Positions 1 to 7,860 of a DNA stretch of 44,820 bases are shown here, piece by piece. Position numbers and translations under genes: made by a program. The notes under the pieces were generated by a model. It worked only from the letters and a program-made list of their open reading frames with translations. It searched no databases and was not told the origin of the DNA. Within the stretch, counting starts at the first letter, position 1; the number at the start of each line of letters is the position of its first letter. This stretch comes from Oscillospiraceae bacterium. Lineage in GTDB: Bacteria > Bacillota_A > Clostridia > Oscillospirales > Ruminococcaceae. The DNA lies in assembly GCA_017523995.1 (NCBI GenBank), contig JAFWUX010000194.1:1-44820 (forward strand), given 5' to 3'.

Positions 1-119
1 AAGATATCTGCTTGTCTTTTTGCCATGATACTGCGTTAGAAATCCTTGCCTTGCGTCAGCAAGGCTGCGGCTTTCTGCCTTGTCTCATGACAAAAATCCT
101 GCGCATCTATTCTTCAAGA
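1..119. repeat. Imperfect palindromic repeat at left window edge
   Basis: The segment folds on itself around a centre of GCCTTGC-gtca-GCAAGGC at about 50-67. Further out, AGAAA pairs with TTTCT, and TTTTGcCATGA at about 17-27 pairs with TCATGaCAAAA at about 88-98. The outer arms both carry GC and ATC blocks. This looks like a miniature inverted-repeat element or a structured RNA, and it may be cut by the window edge. An alternative is the leader of a leftward gene, since an ATG reads leftward from position 26, but the coding part visible is too short to judge. Confidence 0.4.
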
Positions 120-134
120 TTTAATTGGTACATC

Positions 135-163
135 AATATAACACACACGCATGCAATTTGCAA
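135..163 (-). promoter_or_regulatory. Possible leftward sigma-A promoter
   Basis: On the minus strand TTGCAA (158-163) and TATATT (135-140) are separated by 17 bases. It would start a transcript near position 128 running left through the palindromic segment and out of the window. The stretch between this site and the terminator at 298 holds no supported gene. Confidence 0.35.
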
Positions 164-297
164 GATCATCCCCCCCGCAGGATTTTAAATGTTGCGGTAA
201 AACGTTTGAATTCTGCGGTTCTGACTGCAGATATCCCACAAAACATTCTCTGACGGATTTGCTGCAGGAATCGCCCTCTGACTTCTATCATGCATAA

Positions 298-345
298 CAG
301 CCGCCAAACCGACGCAATTACGCGCATTTGGCGGCTGCCTTTTTG
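298..345 (+). terminator. Hairpin terminator with conserved loop, no obvious upstream gene
   Basis: Stem cagccgccaaa (298-308) pairs with tttggcggctg (327-337), followed by a short T run. The T run suits rightward transcription, yet the nearest gene is the leftward esterase. It may work in both directions and end the esterase transcript. Its loop nearly matches the loop of the terminator at 7818-7860. Confidence 0.55.
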
Positions 346-349
346 GATG

Positions 350-1135
350 TCATGCTTTTCGTTCGGCTGAATAATCCAGCCATTTCAAAACACGCTGAAT
401 GTATGTATCCCAGAAATACCAGTCATGTTTCCCGTCGCCCTCTTCATATGTGACGTCTGCCCCTGCATCGGAAAGTGCCTTTGCGATTGAACGGTTTGCC
501 TCCAGCAGAACATCCTGAAGCCCGCAGGCAATATAGAATGCAGGGAATTGTCTTTCGGGATCATTTTGTATGAGATGTATCAGAAAGCGCGGATTCCGGT
601 CGGAGTTTCGCGTCTGTTCCAGATCGCCGAAGTTTCTGACCTCTCCCAGCGTATTCCCCTCTGTTTTGACCCACTCTGCGGGATACTCATAAAAATGCAG
701 TGCGCCCGAAAGAACCGCCGCTTTCCCAAAGGTATCGCAATATTTCAAGGCGTTTCTGCATGCACCGAAACCGCCCATGGAAAGACCGCCGAGAAAGGTA
801 TCCGCACGCCTGCGCGAAAGCGGGAACATTTCCCGCGTCACATTGACAAGCTCCCTGCCGACGTATTCGCCGAAATCCCCCAGACAGCCGTCTTTGACGA
901 GGATATCCATATAAAAGGAGTTTTCGCCGGAGGGCATGACAACAGCAAGCCCGCTCTCCTCCGCCCACATGCGTATCCTTGTATAGCTGAGCCAGCCGCT
1001 GCAGTTATCCGTCAGACCGTGAAGCAAATACAGCGTCGGATACGGTCCGCGAAACTTCTCTGACGGAAGAACAACATTGACAGCAACCGTTCTCTTTAAG
1101 GTCTCTGACCGGAACTCCATATTGATCAATGCCAT
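350..1135 (-). CDS. Esterase, alpha/beta-hydrolase (EstA/esterase D type)
   Basis: This 261-residue cytoplasmic protein belongs to the esterase D/tributyrin esterase group of alpha/beta-hydrolases, which cleave short acyl or acetyl esters, often on sugars. The oxyanion-hole region is LYLLHG (residues 35-40), the nucleophile elbow is GLSMGG with Ser119, and the likely acid and base are Asp208 (CGLQD) and His237 (GKHDW), so the triad is complete. I start at the ATG at 1135 because AGGGAGG lies just before it; a start ten codons upstream lacks such a site. It is transcribed divergently from the aldo/keto reductase operon. The substrate cannot be read from sequence; feruloyl or acetyl-xylan esterase activity would fit a fibre degrader but is inference. 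Confidence 0.85.
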   Translation of the reverse strand: MALINMEFRSETLKRTVAVNVVLPSEKFRGPYPTLYLLHGLTDNCSGWLSYTRIRMWAEESGLAVVMPSGENSFYMDILVKDGCLGDFGEYVGRELVNVTREMFPLSRRRADTFLGGLSMGGFGACRNALKYCDTFGKAAVLSGALHFYEYPAEWVKTEGNTLGEVRNFGDLEQTRNSDRNPRFLIHLIQNDPERQFPAFYIACGLQDVLLEANRSIAKALSDAGADVTYEEGDGKHDWYFWDTYIQRVLKWLDYSAERKA

Positions 1136-1179
1136 CGCATTTCCCTCCCTTTGAATTCTGACCATACGTCATTAGAGAC

Positions 1180-1208
1180 AGTATAGCACATTCTCGCCTA
1201 AAAAGCAA
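1180..1208 (-). promoter_or_regulatory. Promoter of the esterase gene
   Basis: On the minus strand TTGCTT (1203-1208) and TATACT (1180-1185) have a 17-base spacer, about 45 bases upstream of the chosen start codon. Confidence 0.65.
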
Positions 1209-1264
1209 GATATCGCATGAATATGGCTTTTGTCCGCTCTATGGATTTTACCGTCTGAAAAAAA

Positions 1265-1278
1265 TGAGGTTTTTCTCA
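1265..1278. promoter_or_regulatory. Candidate operator, TGAG-N6-CTCA (upstream copy)
   Basis: Inverted repeat TGAG-gttttt-CTCA ending nine bases before the -35 box of the aldo/keto reductase operon. The same arrangement recurs at 1321-1334 just after the -10 box. The TetR-type regulator encoded in the operon is the natural candidate ligand; this is inference. Confidence 0.4.
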
Positions 1279-1286
1279 CTTTTCTA

Positions 1287-1315
1287 TTGACAAGCAGAAG
1301 ATTTTGTGGTATAGT
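1287..1315 (+). promoter_or_regulatory. Promoter of the aldo/keto reductase operon
   Basis: TTGACA (1287-1292) and TATAGT (1310-1315) with a 17-base spacer. The start codon at 1359 follows at a normal leader distance. Confidence 0.8.
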
Positions 1316-1320
1316 AAATG

Positions 1321-1334
1321 TGAGATAACTCTCA
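1321..1334. promoter_or_regulatory. Candidate operator, TGAG-N6-CTCA (downstream copy)
   Basis: TGAGA-taac-TCTCA lies at the expected transcription start of the operon, where a bound repressor would block RNA polymerase. It shares the TGAG and CTCA half sites and the spacing with 1265-1278; the two copies are 56 bases apart. Confidence 0.45.
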
Positions 1335-1358
1335 TGTTTTTGGAAAGGCGGCGTTTAT

Positions 1359-2306
1359 ATGGACAATGCGGAAGTAAAAGCGGTCATCGGTACGAATTCA
1401 TGGGGCGGCAAGGCTTACGGAAAAGCTGTCCGGGGCAGCTATGTCGAGGACAGCGTGATCAAAGAAGCAATGCGTGAAGCAGCAAAGCAGGGGCTTCGGG
1501 TCTACGATCTTGCGCGCGACTACGGACTCGGCAAGGCGCAAAAAATGTTCGGCAAATTTGCAGCGGAGACCGGCAGTACGGAGCTGATCATCTCCGCAAA
1601 ATACATGCCCTTTACGCATTACAAAAAGAACTGCGTCCGCAGATCGCTCGAAAAAGACCTCGCCGATTTCAGACGTAGCTATGTGGATATCTACTGGCTG
1701 CACCTGCCGACGGATATCGAGCAGCATCTTGCCGAGATTATCGAGCTTTACAACGAGGGCAAAATCCGCAGGATCGGCATTTCCAACTTTGACCTTGCGG
1801 AATGCAGACGCGCAAAGCGGATACTGGACAAGGCAGGGATTCCGCTTTACGGTGTGCAGAACCATTACAGCCTGATCTCCCGCGAATGGGAACAAAACGG
1901 TCTGCTTGCGTGGTGCAGAGAAAACGGCGTCGCATTCTGGGCGTGGGCTGTGCTGGAAGAAGGCATGCTCACCGATCCGAGAGTCAAAACCAAATTCTCA
2001 CTGATGAAATTCTTAATGAACCGCCAGAAGCGGAAAATGCACAAACTCTACAGCGTGATGATCGTCGTTGCCGAACAGCATCATATTTCTGTCCCGCAGG
2101 TAGCCGAGGCTTACTGCGCGTGCAAGGGTGTTGTCCCGATCTGCGGATGCCGCAAGCCGAAGCAGGTCGCAGAGCTTGCAGAAGCTGTCAAAATCAAACT
2201 CACGGCGGAAGAAATCCGACGGCTGGAAGAAGCAGCAGATCAATCCGGTGCAAAGGTGCTCGGGCACGATCTGTTCCGGTTCGCTGTATTGAAACAAAGG
2301 AGCTGA
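1359..2306 (+). CDS. Aldo/keto reductase
   Basis: A 315-residue NAD(P)H-dependent oxidoreductase of the aldo/keto reductase superfamily, reducing carbonyl groups to alcohols in the cytoplasm. The catalytic tetrad of the family is visible as Asp50 (VYDLARDYG), Tyr55, Lys81 (ISAKY) and His115 (WLHLP). ISNF (about residues 140-143) and the C-terminal VVPICGCRKPKQ segment match the cofactor-binding part of the barrel. It is the first gene of an operon; one base separates its stop from the TetR regulator start. Substrate unknown. Because the regulator and a BAAT-type hydrolase are co-transcribed, a role in handling a toxic or acyl compound is possible but only inferred. Confidence 0.88.
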   Translation: MDNAEVKAVIGTNSWGGKAYGKAVRGSYVEDSVIKEAMREAAKQGLRVYDLARDYGLGKAQKMFGKFAAETGSTELIISAKYMPFTHYKKNCVRRSLEKDLADFRRSYVDIYWLHLPTDIEQHLAEIIELYNEGKIRRIGISNFDLAECRRAKRILDKAGIPLYGVQNHYSLISREWEQNGLLAWCRENGVAFWAWAVLEEGMLTDPRVKTKFSLMKFLMNRQKRKMHKLYSVMIVVAEQHHISVPQVAEAYCACKGVVPICGCRKPKQVAELAEAVKIKLTAEEIRRLEEAADQSGAKVLGHDLFRFAVLKQRS

Positions 2307-2307
2307 C

Positions 2308-2919
2308 ATGGAAAAGAAAGCAAAGCCGATGCAGGCGCGGTCGCAGAAGACAAGAGATAATCTCCTGAAAGCGGCGCTTGCGATGTACGGGAAGAAGGGT
2401 TATCACAAAACAACCGTGGATGATATCGCGGCAGAGGCGGGCGTTTCCACGGGCATCGCCTACCGCTATTTCCGGAACAAGAAGGACCTGCTCCTGTCGG
2501 TGATATCATACGGCGCGGATCATATCGGCAGCATTGCGCATATTGACACAACAGATCTCCCCGCTGAGATCACGGATATCCGGCAGTATCTGACCGCCCT
2601 GCTGAAAGCCTTTGAAGCATTCCATATCCAATACCGCGATATCCACGAAGAGCTTGAGGGTCTGCAGCATACGGATGAAGATGTCCGGAAGCTGTACAGC
2701 AGCATTACCGATGAAAAGATGAAAGACACAGCGGCAAAACTTGCGGCATTTCTGCACGATGATACAAATATCCGTGAAAAGGCATATGCGGCAACCGGCA
2801 TTCTGGAGCAGCACTGCCACATGATGATGAACAATGCGCTTTACGGACTGAATGCGGATGTGATGCGTGATCTGGCGGTGAATGCCGTGCTTTGTATACT
2901 GAAAGGAGAAGAATCATGA
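2308..2919 (+). CDS. TetR/AcrR family transcriptional regulator
   Basis: A 203-residue DNA-binding repressor-type protein. The N-terminal helix-turn-helix covers about residues 13-60 with the family pattern TVDDIAAEAGVSTGIAYRYF followed by NKKDLL. The remaining ~140 residues would be the helical ligand-binding and dimer domain, which is not conserved enough to name a ligand. It lies between the aldo/keto reductase (1-bp gap) and the hydrolase (ATGA overlap), so it probably regulates its own operon, acting at the TGAG-N6-CTCA sites around the promoter. Confidence 0.9.
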   Translation: MEKKAKPMQARSQKTRDNLLKAALAMYGKKGYHKTTVDDIAAEAGVSTGIAYRYFRNKKDLLLSVISYGADHIGSIAHIDTTDLPAEITDIRQYLTALLKAFEAFHIQYRDIHEELEGLQHTDEDVRKLYSSITDEKMKDTAAKLAAFLHDDTNIREKAYAATGILEQHCHMMMNNALYGLNADVMRDLAVNAVLCILKGEES

Positions 2920-3839
2920 AGCGCGAATATTTTGATACGAAGAAAGACGGCTTTTACGGGGCGTATTTCAAAAATCCGGAAAACTGCAGCAAAGGCGTGA
3001 TTTTGATGCTCGGTGACAAAATCGACGATCTCATGGTAAAAATGGGCGTCAAATGGCTTCACAGAAACGGCTGCAATGTTCTGACGATGGCTTCGGATAC
3101 AAAGGACTATTCCTATCACGATTATCCGATTGAAAGCTTTGAAAAAGCAATCGCCGTGCTGAAAGACAAGGGCAATGTCCGGTTCGGCGTATTCGGTGCA
3201 TCGACAACGGCGATGATGGCGCTTGCGGCGGCATCGTTCATTCCGGATCTCACGCTCACGATTGCGCTGTCCCCCTCTGATTTCATCATGGAGGGATTCT
3301 ACCGCGACGGGCTTAACGGTGCAAAAGAACGTCCGGGCAATCATGAATCCACGCTCTCCTACAGGGGCAAAAGTCTGCCGTATCTGCCGTATGCCTACCG
3401 GCATCCCGAATACTGGCAGAAGCTCAGCGAAGAAGCAAAGCGCCGCGGGGATATGGCGGCGGCAAGGGATATGTTCGATCTTTCGGAGCAGCGCTGCCCG
3501 CTAACCGAGGATATGAAAATCAAGGTTGAACGGATCAAAGGATATCTCGTGCTGGTCGGTGCGCAGGATGATTCCCTGTGGGATACCTGCCGCTACATCG
3601 ACAGAATGACCGAACGGCTCAAAGCTGCGCCGCATACCTGCCGCGTTGCAAAACTCACCTATGAATACGGCTCGCATCTTGTATTCCCGCAGTCGATGCT
3701 TGAAACAGTATTGCCGTTCGGCTCCACACTTCTGCTGCGGTTTGCGTTCAGGACTTTGAAGGAACACCCGCAGGCGTGTAAGCAGACGCGCATCAACATT
3801 GACAGACGGCTTCGCAAAATCATTCAGGAATGGCGGTAA
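2916..3839 (+). CDS. BAAT-type acyl-CoA thioester hydrolase-like protein
   Basis: A 307-residue alpha/beta-hydrolase resembling the C-terminal catalytic domain of acyl-CoA thioesterases and bile-acid-CoA:amino acid N-acyltransferase (BAAT). The nucleophile elbow is GASTT with Ser96; the usual final Gly is Thr. SPSDF (about residues 119-123), Asp219 (GAQDD) and His254 (GSHLVFP) complete a plausible triad. I start at the ATG at 2916, preceded by AAAGGAG and overlapping the TetR stop as ATGA, rather than eight codons earlier. Homologues in gut bacteria are often annotated as acyl-CoA thioester hydrolases or dienelactone hydrolases; activity on a bile-acid or xenobiotic conjugate is possible but not shown. 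Confidence 0.75.
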   Translation: MKREYFDTKKDGFYGAYFKNPENCSKGVILMLGDKIDDLMVKMGVKWLHRNGCNVLTMASDTKDYSYHDYPIESFEKAIAVLKDKGNVRFGVFGASTTAMMALAAASFIPDLTLTIALSPSDFIMEGFYRDGLNGAKERPGNHESTLSYRGKSLPYLPYAYRHPEYWQKLSEEAKRRGDMAAARDMFDLSEQRCPLTEDMKIKVERIKGYLVLVGAQDDSLWDTCRYIDRMTERLKAAPHTCRVAKLTYEYGSHLVFPQSMLETVLPFGSTLLLRFAFRTLKEHPQACKQTRINIDRRLRKIIQEWR

Positions 3840-3894
3840 CCGCACATTTTCCGCCGTGCAGCAGGCATTTGTTTATTTTTATGCGGTTCTCCCA

Positions 3895-3923
3895 TTGCGC
3901 TTTTCCGGATTTTATGCTATAAG
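3895..3923 (+). promoter_or_regulatory. Promoter-like sequence without a following gene
   Basis: TTGCGC (3895-3900) and TATAAG (3918-3923) with 17 bases between. The 13 bases ttctcccattgcg around the -35 also occur at the speD promoter (34561-34573). It runs straight into the hairpin repeat at 3922, and no gene follows before the corA-like promoter, so it may be a relic or drive a short RNA. Confidence 0.3.
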
Positions 3924-3957
3924 CGGGCAGTGCCCGCCTCCAATTTGCTAAAGGTCT
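3922..3957 (+). repeat. 36-bp hairpin repeat, copy 1
   Basis: Core CGGGCAGTGCCCG is palindromic and is followed by CCTCC, a short variable stretch and CTAAAGgTCT. The second copy is at 4028-4063 in the same orientation. The gap 3840-4165 otherwise holds only promoter-like sequences. Confidence 0.55.
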
Positions 3958-4027
3958 GTTTTGTGTTTGCTGGTTTCATCATGTGTTCATGAATCAATCG
4001 CACTTTTTATAATCTACTGTGGGCAGC

Positions 4028-4063
4028 GGCGGGCAGCGCCCGCCTCCATTGATCTAAAGCTCT
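4028..4063 (+). repeat. 36-bp hairpin repeat, copy 2
   Basis: Matches 3922-3957: palindromic CGGGCAGCGCCCG, then CCTCC and CTAAAGcTCT. The middle base of the loop and a few tail bases differ, while the hairpin is intact in both. Confidence 0.55.
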
Positions 4064-4103
4064 CCGGCAGCGATTCTTATATATATGCTGAAACACTCTC
4101 ATC

Positions 4104-4132
4104 TTGCTTTTTACATGATAATATGCTATAAT
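4104..4132 (+). promoter_or_regulatory. Promoter of the CorA-like gene
   Basis: TTGCTT (4104-4109), 17-base spacer, TATAAT (4127-4132). The start codon is 33 bases beyond the -10 box. Confidence 0.7.
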
Positions 4133-4165
4133 AGGACAAAACCGCCAAGCATAAGGAGCAAGCCT

Positions 4166-5083
4166 ATGTATTATTACATCCGGAACACACTGGAAAAAGC
4201 AGCGCATCTGAATTTCACCAAAAAGAACAGCCGCTATGTCGCGGTACTGACCGCGGCGGAATGGCTCGCGTGCAAGGATCAGTTTGATATGGGCATCGAA
4301 ATGGACATCGACCTGGACTCGATCCACTCCACCAAAGCGGAGGTCAACTATGATTCCCTGACGGGCAGCTTCTGTGTGCCGGATCGCAGCCACATCTCTG
4401 AGCCCAACACGAAATTCGCGTTTGCGCTGGACGAAAAGGGCATCGTGTTCATTGATGACAGCGGCTATGTGCTGAAAACGATCGAACACATTACAGCCTG
4501 CAAGCGCTGGGCAATGCCGAGCCTTGAGCGGTTCATCTATGATTTTCTGGAACAGATCGTGTCAAGGGATCAGATCATTCTGGAGAAATTTGATAAAGAG
4601 CTTGATTCCATCGAATCCGGCATTATGGAGGGCGAGATTGAAGATCCCTCCCAGCGGATCAGCCGGATCCGCAGCGATCTCCGCGATATGCGCATCCACT
4701 ATGAACAGCTGCTCGATCTCAGTCAGGAGCTGGAGGAAAACGAAAACAATTTCTTCAAAAAGGAGAATACACGTTATTTTCACCTGTTTACGCAGCGGGT
4801 GTCGCGGCTGCATGATCTGACAACCTCTCTGCGGGATTTCTCAATCCAGATTCGTGATCTTTACCAGTCGCAGCTCGATGTCAGGCAGAACCGGATCATG
4901 GCGCTGCTGACAATCATCTCCTCGATCTTCATGCCGCTGACGCTTATCGCGGGCTGGTACGGCATGAACTTCAAATACATGCCCGAACTGGAATACAAAG
5001 CCGCCTATCCGGTTGTCATTGCGATCAGTGTTGCAATTGTGATTGTGAGCCTTGTGTTCTTCAAAAAGAAAAAATGGCTCTGA
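4166..5083 (+). CDS. CorA-family divalent metal (Mg2+/Co2+) transporter
   Basis: A 305-residue inner-membrane channel of the CorA family, which forms pentamers and carries Mg2+ or related metals inward. It has the expected plan: a long soluble N-terminal domain with extended helices rich in Glu and Arg, then two C-terminal membrane segments. The signature GMN (residues 266-268, within AGWYGMNF) closes the first membrane helix, and the second helix ends in a basic tail. The ATG at 4166 is chosen because AAGGAG precedes it. It appears to be a single-gene unit with its own promoter and terminator. Confidence 0.88.
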   Translation: MYYYIRNTLEKAAHLNFTKKNSRYVAVLTAAEWLACKDQFDMGIEMDIDLDSIHSTKAEVNYDSLTGSFCVPDRSHISEPNTKFAFALDEKGIVFIDDSGYVLKTIEHITACKRWAMPSLERFIYDFLEQIVSRDQIILEKFDKELDSIESGIMEGEIEDPSQRISRIRSDLRDMRIHYEQLLDLSQELEENENNFFKKENTRYFHLFTQRVSRLHDLTTSLRDFSIQIRDLYQSQLDVRQNRIMALLTIISSIFMPLTLIAGWYGMNFKYMPELEYKAAYPVVIAISVAIVIVSLVFFKKKKWL

Positions 5084-5134
5084 TACATGCATACCCAGCA
5101 CAGCAGGACATCCCCCGATTTGATAAGATTCCAG

Positions 5135-5168
5135 ATATCCCCGAACACAAAAACGGGGATATTCTTTT
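5135..5168 (+). terminator. Terminator of the CorA-like gene
   Basis: Stem atatccccg (5135-5143) pairs with cggggatat (5154-5162), followed by TCTTTT. Confidence 0.75.
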
Positions 5169-5218
5169 GCGCAGAATTTCCGCCTGAAAAGCAGCAAAAA
5201 AATTTTTTTCAAATTTTC

Positions 5219-5246
5219 TGTAACGAATCGGGTGCGAATCCGTCTA
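5219..5246 (+). promoter_or_regulatory. ECF-type promoter of the sigma factor operon
   Basis: TGTAAC (5219-5224), 16 bases, CGTCTA (5241-5246). This is the AAC / CGTC pattern used by extracytoplasmic-function sigma factors such as Bacillus SigM, SigW and SigX, not a housekeeping promoter. An A/T-rich stretch directly upstream may act as an UP element. It most likely binds the sigma factor encoded 100 bases downstream, making the operon self-activating. Confidence 0.75.
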
Positions 5247-5345
5247 ACCTACAGAAAGCCAAAAAACGGAATCAAAACCGCAGGGCTTTCCGCCGAAGCT
5301 TCTGTGCGAACACACAATATCAATCAAAGAAAGGAGGTGCGGTGA

Positions 5346-5840
5346 TTGGACAAGGAAACTGCCGAAAAACTGTATCATTCCTGCTATATGAAAGTCTACT
5401 CCTATGTGATGACGCTGGCAAAAAACGAAGATGCCGCCAGTGAGATCACGCAGGAAACCTTCTTACGGGCGATATCCACCAAGCAGACCTTCCGCGGCGA
5501 ATCGGAATGCTATTCGTGGCTGTGCGCGATCGCAAAGAATATTTTTATCGACGGCACGCGCAAAGCATCGCGGAATCAGGGCGAGCTCGATGAAACCTAC
5601 GCAGACAGCAGCACCGATATCGAACAAAGCACGATTGACGCAGAGACATCATTCCGGATTCACATGCTCCTGCATGAAATGGATGAACCCTATAAAGAAG
5701 TATTCTCACTCCGTGTATTCGGTGAACTTTCCTTTGCACAGATCGGAAAAATCTTCGGAAAAACCGAAAACTGGGCGAGAGTCACCTATCATCGCGCACG
5801 CCTGAAACTGAAAGAAAGGATGGAATCACATGAAATATAA
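5346..5840 (+). CDS. ECF-family RNA polymerase sigma factor
   Basis: A 164-residue extracytoplasmic-function sigma factor with the two domains of the family. Sigma region 2 covers about residues 8-70 (EITQETFLRA, then YSWLCAIAKN) and region 4 about residues 105-160 (FGELSFAQIGKIFGKTENWA, an HTH). The start is a TTG at 5346, eight bases after AAGGAGG; there is no in-frame ATG nearby. Its end overlaps the anti-sigma gene by 11 bases, the normal arrangement for a sigma/anti-sigma pair held inactive until an envelope signal arrives. Confidence 0.92.
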   Translation: MDKETAEKLYHSCYMKVYSYVMTLAKNEDAASEITQETFLRAISTKQTFRGESECYSWLCAIAKNIFIDGTRKASRNQGELDETYADSSTDIEQSTIDAETSFRIHMLLHEMDEPYKEVFSLRVFGELSFAQIGKIFGKTENWARVTYHRARLKLKERMESHEI

Positions 5841-6804
5841 CTGTGAAATGATCCGCGATCTGCTGCCGCTTTATGTCGATCAGGTTTGCTCCCCGACAAG
5901 CGCACGTATGGTGGAAGAACATATCCGCGAATGCAATGCCTGTGCAGCGATCCTCGGTGAAATGAGCTCCGCAGATCCGATACTGGATCAGGAAATCTAC
6001 GCGGAACGCAGCCGCGTTCTGGACACGCAGGCAAAATTCTTCAAACGGCGCAGCGCCGTTGCCGGCAGCATCATCGGCGGCATTTTTGCGCTCCCGATTC
6101 TGATCTGCCTGATCGTCAATCTGGCATCCGGCGCCGGTCTGTCATGGTTCTTCATCGTGCTGGCTGCGATGTTTATTCCGGCATCCCTGATCGTTGTACC
6201 GCTGATGATGCCGGAAAACAAGTTCCTGTGGACAATCGGCTGCTTTACGGCAAGCCTGCTCGGGCTGCTCGGCGTATGCAGCATCTATTCCGGCAGCGGC
6301 TGGTTCCTGATTGCAGGTCCGGCGGTGCTGTTCGGACTGTGTGTGATCTTCAGCCCGTTCATTGTGCATACCAAGCCGATCGCGAAGCTGCTCGGCAATC
6401 AGAAGGGACTGGCAGTTTTTGCCGCCGATACGGTGACCTTTGTTCTGATGATGGTCATGATCGGCATTCGCACAGGTTCCTCGGGATTCTTCCGGATCGC
6501 GGTCGCCTGCTCGCTCATGCCGGTCGCATGGGTCTGGCTGCTGTTCCTGCTGATCCGCTATCCGAAATGGAACGGACTGCTCAAAGCCGCAGTATGTATT
6601 TTCGTAACAGCGCTGATCGGCTTCTTCGGCAATACGGTTGCCGGCATGATGCTCGGCAGCGGACTGTCTCTGCCGGTATTTGACCTGAGCTTTGCAACAA
6701 GCGAAAGCATCAACGGATTTGTCAGCTGGTGCATTCTGCTGACCGGAACCGCGCTCGCTGCCATTTTCGGCGTATGCGGCGCACTGAAAAACAATCGGAA
6801 ATAA
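5830..6804 (+). CDS. Zinc-binding membrane anti-sigma factor
   Basis: A 324-residue protein with an N-terminal anti-sigma zinc finger: Cys5, His31, Cys35 and Cys38 give the C-x25-H-x3-C-x2-C pattern of ZAS/zf-HC2 domains. About 50 residues later a membrane part begins with roughly seven hydrophobic segments (from about residue 80 to 315). The N-terminal domain should bind and block the sigma factor in the cytoplasm, and the membrane part would sense the signal. Most ZAS proteins have a single membrane helix, so the multi-pass C-terminus is notable. Confidence 0.87.
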   Translation: MKYNCEMIRDLLPLYVDQVCSPTSARMVEEHIRECNACAAILGEMSSADPILDQEIYAERSRVLDTQAKFFKRRSAVAGSIIGGIFALPILICLIVNLASGAGLSWFFIVLAAMFIPASLIVVPLMMPENKFLWTIGCFTASLLGLLGVCSIYSGSGWFLIAGPAVLFGLCVIFSPFIVHTKPIAKLLGNQKGLAVFAADTVTFVLMMVMIGIRTGSSGFFRIAVACSLMPVAWVWLLFLLIRYPKWNGLLKAAVCIFVTALIGFFGNTVAGMMLGSGLSLPVFDLSFATSESINGFVSWCILLTGTALAAIFGVCGALKNNRK

Positions 6805-6817
6805 AAGGAGAATAACG

Positions 6818-7750
6818 ATGAAAAAGGCTATCAAAAATCTCGCACTGATCCTCACCGCGTCGGCAATGCTCTGCGCAACCGGCTGCATCAATCCGGCATC
6901 CGCTTTTGATCACGCTGACCAATACACCGCAGGTGATTTTTCAACTGACAGCGCAATCAAGGAACTCGATATCGACTGGACTGCCGGAAATGTCACCGTT
7001 TCCCGCCACAATCAGTCCGGCATCACCGTGACCGAAACCTGCAATGTTGAACTCGACAATGCGCAGCAGATGCAGACTTGGCTGGACGGCTCAACCCTGC
7101 ACATCCGGTACTGCAAACCCGGTGTCAACTTCAAGCTGACGAAGGCAAAAAAGATGCTGGAAGTCAAGCTGCCGGAAGGCATGGAGCTGGAGACACTGAA
7201 TTGCGGCTGCACCTCCGCCGATACCACCCTTGCAGATATTTCGGCAAAGGACTTTCAGGCAGAAGTCACCTCCGGCGACCTGCAGCTCAGCGGCTGCTCC
7301 GCCGACAATTTCCGGATTGACGCGACCTCCGGTGATATCACGGTTGAGCAGAAGGGCGAATCGGAATCGCTGCAGGCAGGCAGCACCTCCGGCAAAATCC
7401 GGATCACTGCGGAAACGGTCAAAAATCTGAGCGTCAAATCGACATCCGGCGTACAGGATATCAGCACACAGCAGAGCGATTCGGTTTCTGCGGCAAGCAC
7501 AAGCGGCGATGAAACGCTGCATCTCAAGACCGTGCCCGCCTCTGTGGATGTCTCTGCAACATCCGGAAAGGTCAGCCTGTTTGTGCCGAAAAATGCTGAT
7601 TTCAAGGCGACGGTCGATATGACATCCGGTTCATTTGATTCTGACATTTCGCTGAAAAAGGACGGCAAGCAGTACACCGCAGGCAGCGGCAAAAATCAGA
7701 TGAAAATTGATACCACCTCCGGTAATGTCGCAATCAAAGCGGAAGACTGA
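6818..7750 (+). CDS. DUF4097 (toastrack-type) lipoprotein
   Basis: A 310-residue exported lipoprotein. The N-terminus has a Lys-rich start, a hydrophobic stretch and a lipobox ending in Cys23. The rest is a repetitive beta-strand array with the recurring triplet TSG (ATSGDITV, STSGKIRI, STSGVQDI, ATSGKVSL, TTSGNVAI), typical of DUF4097. Such proteins accompany envelope-stress regulators. It is the third gene of the sigma/anti-sigma operon, 13 bases after the anti-sigma stop, so it is probably a signal receptor or an envelope protector under sigma control. Exact role unknown. Confidence 0.82.
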   Translation: MKKAIKNLALILTASAMLCATGCINPASAFDHADQYTAGDFSTDSAIKELDIDWTAGNVTVSRHNQSGITVTETCNVELDNAQQMQTWLDGSTLHIRYCKPGVNFKLTKAKKMLEVKLPEGMELETLNCGCTSADTTLADISAKDFQAEVTSGDLQLSGCSADNFRIDATSGDITVEQKGESESLQAGSTSGKIRITAETVKNLSVKSTSGVQDISTQQSDSVSAASTSGDETLHLKTVPASVDVSATSGKVSLFVPKNADFKATVDMTSGSFDSDISLKKDGKQYTAGSGKNQMKIDTTSGNVAIKAED

Positions 7751-7817
7751 GGCACCTGCCGCACAGAAACCGCCGGATTTCGCGCCGGGATTCCCGATGT
7801 TCACATGTATATATGAA

Positions 7818-7860
7818 AAGCCGCCGGATCAACGCAAATACGCGCATCCGGCGGCTTTTT
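7818..7860 (+). terminator. Terminator of the ECF sigma operon
   Basis: Stem aagccgccggat (7818-7829) pairs with atccggcggctt (7846-7857), followed by Ts. The loop acgcaaatacgcgc is nearly the same as in the hairpin at 298-345. Confidence 0.85.
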
